From: Leptospiraceae bacterium
Lineage (GTDB): Bacteria; Spirochaetota; Leptospiria; Leptospirales; Leptonemataceae
Direction of reading: 5' to 3'
Length of the DNA: 5,907 bases
Assembly (NCBI GenBank): GCA_020440935.1
Contig: JAGRNC010000177.1
Coordinates: forward strand, 1-5,907
In this document: in pieces, positions 1 to 5,907 of the stretch
How positions within the stretch are numbered: the first letter of the stretch is position 1
Layout: each line of letters begins with the position of its first letter
Program-made: the position numbers and the translations under genes
The notes under the pieces: model-generated
The model's database searches: none
What the model was told of the DNA's origin: nothing
Seen by the model: the letters and a program-made list of their open reading frames with translations, nothing else

Positions 1-120
1 TCCTCCATTTTGCAGTACGATCCCAACGCCGATCCGATTTTGGAGCTGGCCGTAATTCCAGGCGATATTCCGATCCGCGAGTTACGCGATTTTGTGGACC
101 GAAACATTATTCCATCTATT

Positions 121-123
121 TAA
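121..123 (+). other. Premature in-frame TAA stop codon
   Basis: TAA lies in the continuous reading frame of the first permease, in the context NIIPSI-stop-KVDGVAAV. Ungapped alignment with the downstream paralogue puts Gln170 (context PYLQRVEG) at this place. A single change from CAA (Gln) or GAA (Glu) would create it. No indel is needed because the frame is the same before and after. TAA also ends the intact second permease at 5779-5781, so general reassignment of this codon is unlikely. Confidence 0.9.
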
Positions 124-2675
124 AAAGTCGACGGCGTAGCTGCGGTAAACCTTGGCGGAGGTTACGAGCGCCAGATATTGATTGAACTCGATCGGGGCCG
201 AATGGAGGCATTTAACCTTCCCGGGCAGCAGGTAGTTCAGGCCATTCAGGAGTCAAACGTTAGCTATCCAGCTGGAAGTATTATCGTAGGGGACGGCGAA
301 ATTTCGATTCGTACCAGTGGGGAATATCAGACTGTTTCCAGCATTGGCAATACTTCCATCGGGCTCAGTAAACAGGGTGTACCCATTCGGTTAAATCAAG
401 TGGCGGAAGTTCGCGACTCTTACAAAGAACGGACATCATTGAGCCGGATTGGCGGGCAAGAATGCGTAAGTCTTTCGATTCGTAAAGAACCCGGAAAGAA
501 TACTATAACGGTCGTAAATAACATCAACGAAGAGCTGGCAAATCTGAAGGAAAGATTCGGTAAAGACCTGGAGTTTCGGACTGTCATAGATCGATCGCTG
601 GAAATCGGTGATGCGATGAGCAATGTGGCGACTACCGGACTTCTTGCCATCGTTATCTGCTACTTTGTGCTTTCCTTCTTTCTGGGCGACTTTCGCGAGC
701 CACTCATCGTCGGCATTAGCATTCCGTTATCGGTATTGATTACTTTTATCGTTCTATTCTTTGCAGGCGTTACAATCAATACCATGTCGCTGGGTGGATT
801 GGCCGTAGGAGTAGGGATGATGGTGGATTCGGGGACCATTGTTCTTGAATCCATTAATCGACAAAAGAAAATGGGGCTTCCTCCTCCGGAGGCGGCTCTG
901 GTGGGCACCCAGGACGTGGCGGCTTCCGTTCTTGGCGGTACGCTAACCAGTTGTGCCGTTTTTGTTCCTGTACTTTTCTTGCAGGGAGTAGCCGGCGCCT
1001 TGTTTTCTGAGTTCGCCCTATCCATTTCAGTGGCATTGATTGCTTCCGCGGTTATTTCGCTTCTTGTGCTGCCGGTTCTCAGCGCCCAGCCCTACTTTAA
1101 GCCCAGGCTGGACTTTGGAGGCAAAAAACCCAGTCGATTCCTGCTGTTTCGGGAGCGCGCCCTCGATTGGATGCATGCAAAGAGCGGCAATGCACTACTA
1201 TGGTCTCGTAGCAATCCTCGTGGGTTTCGCAACAGCCTGATTTTTCTGGGTGCTCTTTCGATTATCCTGGCTGTTTTTATCCCGGCGCGACTTATGCCTC
1301 CCGTCGCATCGAGGTATGCGCAGGTAGACATTGAATTACCGCCTGGTACTGCATTGAACAGAACCCAGCGAATCAGCGCCGATCTGGAAAATAAGCTGAG
1401 CAAGCTGGATGGCATTGAATTTGTATTTTCGCGCCTGGGGTACGAAAGAGAAGCCCTGGCTCGCGACCCAGGTGCTCGTCGAGGAGTGCATCAGGGAGTA
1501 ATCAACCTCTCGTTTCGTTCCGAAGGAGCCGCTGACGATGCGCGAGCGGAAATCAAAGAATTGATCGCATCGCTGAAGAATGAGCGCGGCACCATCCAGC
1601 TACGGCCAGGAGCAGACACTGTTGCGCGTATTCTGGGAGTAGACAAAAGCGAGTACTCCGTTATCATTTCTGGGACGGACCTGGAGAAGCTCAAGCATTC
1701 CACTCTTGAGTTTGCCAGGGAATTACAGAAAAAACAGATTCTCCGCAGAGTATCCACTACGCTGGATTCGCAATATCCGGAGTATCAGATTCATGTGGAC
1801 CGGGCCAGGATGAGCCTCATGGGTTTTTCCCTCGGTGAAATTGCGCGCCAGGTGCAGCTTTCCATCGGTGGCCGAGATGCAGGTCATTACCGCGAAGGGG
1901 ATAAAGAAATCGAGATTTTTGTTCGGTATAGACCGGAGGATAGAAACGCTCTGCGCGATGTGAGCGGACTACCGATCATAATGTCCGGAAAACCGGTAAA
2001 CCTGTCCTCAGTGGCCGACGTAGATTATGCTTACTCGCCGGAATTTATTCTTCGGCAGAATGGTATTCGAATCGCACGCATCTATGGCGACCTGGGGTCT
2101 GCATTCTCATCTTCGTCCATGGATTCTTTGCTCAAAGAAAAATCTTCTGGCAGCAAAGACCTGGTCTATCTGGAGGGACCCGAACGCAAGGAGGCCGCGA
2201 AATCGCTCATTGGCCTTATGTTTGCCGGAGTGGCCGCGGTATTGCTTGTCTACATGCTTTTAGCTGTGCAATTTGAAGACCTGATACTTCCGTTCATCGT
2301 GATCTTAACTGTGGTGGCTGCTCTGACCGGAGTTAGTCTTGTGTTGTTCCTCACTGTAACGCCCTGGAGTATCGTCTCCGGCATGGGTGGCGTACTCCTG
2401 GCGGGACTCGTCGTCAACAACGGAATCATCCTGATCGATCACTTCGAGAAGCATCGTAAGGATGGAAATCTCGAGGAAGTACTCCGCGAAGGGGTTGCTC
2501 TGCGTCTGGAGCCAATTATGAACACGGTGGCGACAACGATCCTCGGATTGCTACCAGCTGCACTTTCTATTCCTGGTCCTTCACCCCAGCAGGCTATGGC
2601 CATCGCTGTAATAGGGGGCCTGGTCGGCGCCACCTTGCTGTCCATACTTGTAATTCCCAATGCGTACGCCTGGCT

Positions 2676-2680
2676 GAGGA
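2676..2680 (+). promoter_or_regulatory. Ribosome-binding site of the second permease
   Basis: GAGGA lies 5 bases before the ATG at 2686 and inside the last codons of the first permease. It supports this start and gives the second gene its own initiation signal in addition to coupling through the abutting TAG-ATG. This matters because ribosomes stopping at 121-123 would no longer arrive at 2683 to re-initiate. Confidence 0.75.
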
Positions 2681-2685
2681 AATAG

Positions 2686-5600
2686 ATGCAGGACCGGCAC
2701 CCAGCCCTGTATCTTTTGCTCTCCCGCCCAATCGGCGTTGTGATGATTGTGCTCGTATTTCTATTCTGGGGTGCGTATTCGCTGTACAATCTACCCATTG
2801 GTCTGCAGCCTTCGGTGGAGTACCCCGCTCTTTCGGTAATCACTCGCTACCCTGGAATGCATCCGGAAAAGATAGAACAGATCCTCACCAAACCCATTGA
2901 GGAAGAGATCCTCGGCGCAGGGGGCATTCGGGAAATGTTCAGCGTTTCGGAAGAAGGGGAATCGCGCATCAATCTTATTCTTGAGCCCGACGTGAACGTC
3001 TCGTTAAAGGGACTGGAGATCCAGGATCGCATTGGTATGATCAGCGATAATTTTCCCACCGAGTCGGAGGATCCGGTGGTTGTCCGATACGATCCCAGCC
3101 AGAAACCCGTAGTCATCATACGGCTCGATTCCAATTCAAAGTCGTTGCTTGCTCTGCGCGAATTCGCCGAGAAGAAAGTTAAGCCCTATCTGCAACGGGT
3201 TGAAGGAACCAGTGAGATCAACATTGGTGGAGGTAAGCAGCGTGAAATCAAAGTCCTTGTCAATCAGCGGGCGCTGGCTGTGGCGGGATTTCCCATATCG
3301 AGAGTAATGAACTCAATAAGGGAGAATAATACGGAAATTCCTGCTGGCGAACTACTTAACAGCGAGCAAAGGATCGGCGTTCGCGTTCTGGGTTACCTGA
3401 CAAATCCGGAACAAATTGCAACTTTGCCGGTAGCCACGCTGGATTCGAATAGATTGCTGAGAATTAGAAGCGTTGCGACAGTCGAGGACTCATATCGCGA
3501 ACCCGATTCTGTTTCTCGGGAGAACGGAAAGGAGATCGTCTCCATTTACGTTCATCGCGCATCGGGGGCAAACCTTGTGGAGCTCTCCGATCAGCTGCAC
3601 AAATCCCTGGAGCAAATTGACTGGCAGGGTATTTCGCATGAAATCAGCTACGACGAGGCGGTTTTTGTCAAGGATGCGATCGATAGCGTCTGGTCTGCGA
3701 TTATCCAGGGAGGCCTCGCCTCTTTTCTAGTCCTCTGGCTATTTCTGGGAACCTGGAGGGCCGCTGTAGCCATTGGAGTGGCCATACCCGTCTCCATCCT
3801 GTTGCAGTTCATCTTGCTGGATCAGTCGGGGGTAGGTTTGAACTCAGTTTCCATGACCGCTCTAGCGCTGGGTGTTGGAATGCTTACCGACTCTGCCATC
3901 ATTATCATCGAATATGCCAGTCGCCTTGCAGAACGAACCAGCGTCTGGGAAGCAATCATTCTTTCCGTTGCTGAGCTCTGGCGTGAACTGGTGGCTTCCG
4001 TGGGAACCACGATTGCGGTTTTCTTTCCCATCTTTTTCGCTTCGTTTGAGGTCCGTGTTCAATTTCTTCCGCTGGCGATTACCCTCAGTGGCGCTCTGGT
4101 GATCTCGCTTCTGGTGACGCTGTTTCTCATTCCTCTGATGCTTTCGCGCATTCCTGGCGCTCTGCAAGTGGATTTTGACAACCAGCATCATCAGCACCAT
4201 GCTTTTTCCGGCAAACCCAACAGATGGAAAGAGCGATTCAATGGAGCCCTGGATCGATGGACGGTCTGGCTCGAAAGAATCTATAGATCTTACGATCGTA
4301 GCCTGGCGCGATTACAGGCCATGAGCCGACGGATCCCGAAATTGATTGTTCCCGCGGCGGCGCTCTTCAGTATCATAGGCATTCTGGCGTTCGTCGCGTT
4401 GCCTGAGTCATCCGGGGGTGGCGGGCCGCGAGATCGCATTCAGGCGACGGTGGAACTGGAGCCCGGAACGAATCTTAAGGCTTCGGATCGAATTGTCTCG
4501 AAGGTGGTTTCGCTATTCTCCGACGATGATGGAGTGGAAGAAGTAATGACAAAGGTCGAGAAGTGGCGCGCCGATCTATATATCAAGATCAAGGATCCGG
4601 ACGATGGTGCGGAAATCGTCGAGCGATTGGAGGGCCTGTCAAAACAGGTGCCGGAAGCACAGGTATTCTTTCTGGACAATGAGGCCCTGGCCGAACGACA
4701 GGAGGTCAACATTGAAATTAACGGATACGACCTCGATACTCTGACGCAACTCGCACAAAAAGTTGCCAAAAGCATCAAGGACCAGCCCGATGTCAGTCAG
4801 GTAGTATATCGCTTCAAGCCCGGTAAGCCCGAGTATACATTTCGGCTGGACAGCCCGTCGGTTTCGCGGGCCGGGCTATCTGCCGCCTCCGTTGCATCGG
4901 ATTTGAAGACGGCGGTTGATGGATCCATTCCGACGAAGTATCTGGAAGAAGGTCGCGAATACGATATTCGTGTGCAGATGGTCACCGAACTGCGATCCGG
5001 CACGCCTGCTATCGAGGCCTATCCTTTTGTTCTGGATAAGCAGACCGTTCCTCTGGCCGAATTAGCCGCTGCAAACATGGCCGCCGGTAAAGGAAAGATC
5101 TACCGAAAGAACAAACAACGTCAGCTTTCATTGACTGCTGTTCTCGAAACCGACGACATTCTGGGTGCGGTAGAATCCCTGCAAGCAAGTCTGGCTGAAT
5201 CGGTGACCCTACCCGATGGATACTTTATCGAACTCACTGGAAAGCATGAAGATATCGAAAAGAACCGTCGCGAAATGCTGCGAATCCTCGCTACTGCATT
5301 CATTTTAATGTTTTGCATTCTGGCGCTTTTATTTGAGTCCATTCGCGTACCGCTGGCCATTCTGAGCATTCTGCCCCCCGGTCTGGCTATTGTATTTCTA
5401 TTTCTATTTGGGTTCTCTGTTCAGTTGAATTCCGGAGTCTATGTTGGGCTAACTTTGCTAATTGGCTTGATTGTGAATAACTCCATACTTCTGGTCAGCG
5501 AAATAAGATCATCTACGACAGAACTGGATGCTGCCTCGCCGGGGCTCTGGGATGCGATACACGCGGCTTCTTTACGCCGATTTCGTCCTATCTTGATGAC

Positions 5601-5781
5601 AAGTTTGACTACAGTTACAGGGTTGTTGCCGCTTCTCTTTTCCACAAGTACGGGAGCTGAATTATGGAGGCCGCTGGCTCTCACGGGATGCCTGGGAATT
5701 GTCGCTTCCATGCTACTCAGTCTATATCTTGTTCCTGTGCTGTGCCATGCTCATTTTGCATTCTTTTTTCGCCGTGGATAA
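2686..5781 (+). CDS. RND (HAE1-type) efflux permease, intact
   Basis: Inner-membrane efflux permease of 1031 residues, the usual length for AcrB-like proteins; it would export drugs, detergents or lipid-like compounds using the proton gradient, with an adaptor and outer-membrane channel. ATG directly follows the TAG of the preceding gene. Order: TM1 (about 14-34) after SRPIG; porter domain PN1/PN2 (about 40-330); TM2-TM6 (about 334-488); cytoplasmic loop with HHQHH (501-505); TM7 (about 553-572); porter domain PC1/PC2 and docking part (about 585-860); TM8-TM12 (about 865-1026). TM4 reads GVGMLTDSAIIIIE: Asp402 matches AcrB D407 but Ser403 replaces D408. TM10 reads GLIVNNSILLVSE: Asn931 replaces K940. 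RRFRPILMT keeps Arg965 (R971) and Thr972 (T978). The HME/CzcA-type TM4 signature (DFG..IDG) is absent, arguing against a heavy-metal pump. A SSGGGG run (575-580) follows TM7. No frameshift or internal stop is seen. Substrate cannot be inferred. It may pair with the first gene's product as in MdtB-MdtC; with that gene broken it could act as a homotrimer or be orphaned. Confidence 0.95.
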   Translation: MQDRHPALYLLLSRPIGVVMIVLVFLFWGAYSLYNLPIGLQPSVEYPALSVITRYPGMHPEKIEQILTKPIEEEILGAGGIREMFSVSEEGESRINLILEPDVNVSLKGLEIQDRIGMISDNFPTESEDPVVVRYDPSQKPVVIIRLDSNSKSLLALREFAEKKVKPYLQRVEGTSEINIGGGKQREIKVLVNQRALAVAGFPISRVMNSIRENNTEIPAGELLNSEQRIGVRVLGYLTNPEQIATLPVATLDSNRLLRIRSVATVEDSYREPDSVSRENGKEIVSIYVHRASGANLVELSDQLHKSLEQIDWQGISHEISYDEAVFVKDAIDSVWSAIIQGGLASFLVLWLFLGTWRAAVAIGVAIPVSILLQFILLDQSGVGLNSVSMTALALGVGMLTDSAIIIIEYASRLAERTSVWEAIILSVAELWRELVASVGTTIAVFFPIFFASFEVRVQFLPLAITLSGALVISLLVTLFLIPLMLSRIPGALQVDFDNQHHQHHAFSGKPNRWKERFNGALDRWTVWLERIYRSYDRSLARLQAMSRRIPKLIVPAAALFSIIGILAFVALPESSGGGGPRDRIQATVELEPGTNLKASDRIVSKVVSLFSDDDGVEEVMTKVEKWRADLYIKIKDPDDGAEIVERLEGLSKQVPEAQVFFLDNEALAERQEVNIEINGYDLDTLTQLAQKVAKSIKDQPDVSQVVYRFKPGKPEYTFRLDSPSVSRAGLSAASVASDLKTAVDGSIPTKYLEEGREYDIRVQMVTELRSGTPAIEAYPFVLDKQTVPLAELAAANMAAGKGKIYRKNKQRQLSLTAVLETDDILGAVESLQASLAESVTLPDGYFIELTGKHEDIEKNRREMLRILATAFILMFCILALLFESIRVPLAILSILPPGLAIVFLFLFGFSVQLNSGVYVGLTLLIGLIVNNSILLVSEIRSSTTELDAASPGLWDAIHAASLRRFRPILMTSLTTVTGLLPLLFSTSTGAELWRPLALTGCLGIVASMLLSLYLVPVLCHAHFAFFFRRG

Positions 5782-5790
5782 GGATTTCTG

Positions 5791-5824
5791 GTCTGTGGTC
5801 CTTGGATGCAGGAGGGCAGACTTT
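5791..5824 (+). terminator. Weak hairpin between convergent genes, possible terminator
   Basis: GTCTG (5791-5795) can pair with CAGAC (5817-5821), and further in TCCT (5799-5802) pairs with AGGA (5810-5813), with a 2x2 G-G internal loop and a 7-base loop. Only TTT follows on the plus strand. The position, 9 bases after the permease stop and just before the end of a convergent gene, fits a terminator, but the stem is imperfect and the T-run short. Confidence 0.25.
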
Positions 5825-5827
5825 CAG

Positions 5828-5907
5828 TTAGAATCCAACGAAATTCAAATCTGCACCCCATGCCCCCCGGCTCCGGCGGAACATTTCACCGTATTTGTAG
5901 TCCAATA
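5828..5907 (-). CDS. C-terminal end of a convergent gene, product unrecognised (possible envelope protein)
   Basis: On the minus strand an open frame enters from the window edge and runs 25 full codons to TAA (complement of TTA at 5828-5830). The peptide ends YGEMFRRSRGAWGADLNFVGF. It has a C-terminal Phe and Gly/aromatic-rich sequence, as often seen in the last strand of outer-membrane beta-barrels, but the alternation of hydrophobic residues is not perfect. The stop lies 46 bases from the permease stop, tail to tail, a natural spacing for convergent genes. The piece is too short to assign a family, and a chance open frame of this length is possible. The gene start is beyond 5907. Confidence 0.35.
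   Translation of the reverse strand, partial: LDYKYGEMFRRSRGAWGADLNFVGF

Larger units (their letters stand above)
1..2685 (+). pseudogene. RND (HAE1-type) efflux permease, 5'-partial, interrupted by an in-frame TAA
   Basis: Inner-membrane proton-driven efflux permease of the AcrB/MdtBC type. The frame is open from base 1, so the true start is outside the window. Aligning its QYDPN (codons 5-9) with RYDPS of the downstream paralogue gives an offset of 129 residues, implying a full length near 1023, normal for the family. Codon 41 (121-123) is TAA; PN1-like sequence continues without frame change through VDGVAAVNLGGG. Then follow the rest of PN1/PN2, TM2-TM6 (about 630-1085), a cytoplasmic loop, TM7 (about 1228-1290), the second periplasmic porter loop (about 1300-2190) and TM8-TM12 (about 2195-2675). 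TM4 has MMVDSGTIVLES, with Asp at 826-828 matching AcrB D407 and Ser at D408. TM10 has GLVVNNGIILID, with Asn at 2416-2418 at the K940 position. RLEPIMNT keeps the R971 and T978 equivalents. A caller may start at TTG 178 or ATG 202, but those starts lose TM1 and much of PN1, and the nearest GGAGG (157-161) is 16 bases from TTG 178. Family call is strong; pseudogene versus base-call error is unresolved. Confidence 0.85.

Noticed and set aside
121..123. Genome-wide reassignment of TAA to an amino acid
   Set aside because: Only one in-frame TAA occurs in about 1900 codons of the two permeases, and TAA ends the intact second permease at the expected family length.
121..130. Frameshift at the TTTAAAAAG run near the premature stop
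   Set aside because: Family-like sequence continues in the same frame on both sides with ungapped alignment to the paralogue, so a substitution explains it and an indel does not.
2027..2263. Plus-strand overlapping open frame in a second frame of the first permease
   Set aside because: It overlaps the porter-TM8 region of the real frame and its translation shows no family-like features.
3862..4200. Minus-strand open frames of 60-134 codons inside both permease genes, including this 112-codon one
   Set aside because: They lie opposite strongly supported RND coding sequence, have low-complexity basic or Ser-rich translations with no recognisable domain, and lack their own ribosome-binding context; they are antisense shadows.
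1..5781. Heavy-metal (CzcA/CusA) efflux identity
   Set aside because: The TM4 motifs are VDSGTIVLE and TDSAIIIIE and lack the DFG..IDG signature that I associate with the HME class.
5862..5879. GC-rich CCGG-CT-CCGG inverted repeat as a terminator
   Set aside because: The stem is only 3-4 pairs with a 2-4 base loop, no T-run follows on either strand, and it falls inside the probable minus-strand coding end.

Overview
The window is almost entirely coding. It carries two consecutive plus-strand genes for inner-membrane permeases of the RND superfamily, closest by motif to the HAE1 (AcrB/MdtB/MdtC-like) drug and hydrophobe efflux class. Such pumps normally span the envelope with a periplasmic adaptor and an outer-membrane channel, so a double-membrane (Gram-negative type) bacterium is implied. 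Base composition is roughly balanced. Nothing here fixes the taxon; a spirochaete such as a Leptospirales member is a weak guess only.

Positions 1-2685 hold the first permease gene. Its 5' end lies outside the window; by ungapped alignment with the second gene about 129 codons are missing. It is broken by an in-frame TAA at 121-123. Family-like sequence continues in the same frame on both sides, so this is a point nonsense change and not a frameshift. The gene is called here as a pseudogene, with a sequencing error as the main alternative. Positions 2686-5781 hold the second permease, intact at 1031 residues. Its ATG directly abuts the TAG of the first gene, and a GAGGA ribosome-binding site lies inside the end of the first gene, so the two form one transcription unit with probable translational coupling.

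The two proteins are diverged paralogues, not recent copies. Two different permeases encoded back to back resemble the mdtB-mdtC arrangement, where the products form a mixed trimer. Both carry a non-classical proton-relay set: one Asp followed by Ser in TM4 where AcrB has Asp-Asp, and Asn in TM10 where AcrB has Lys940. Their porter domains differ from each other in the PC1 region.

After the second permease there are 46 non-coding bases with a weak hairpin. The last 80 bases read convincingly only on the minus strand, as the last 25 codons of a convergent gene whose product ends in Phe and may be an envelope or beta-barrel protein. No tRNA, rRNA, CRISPR array, insertion sequence or promoter was found. 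The operon promoter and any adaptor gene would lie upstream of the window.
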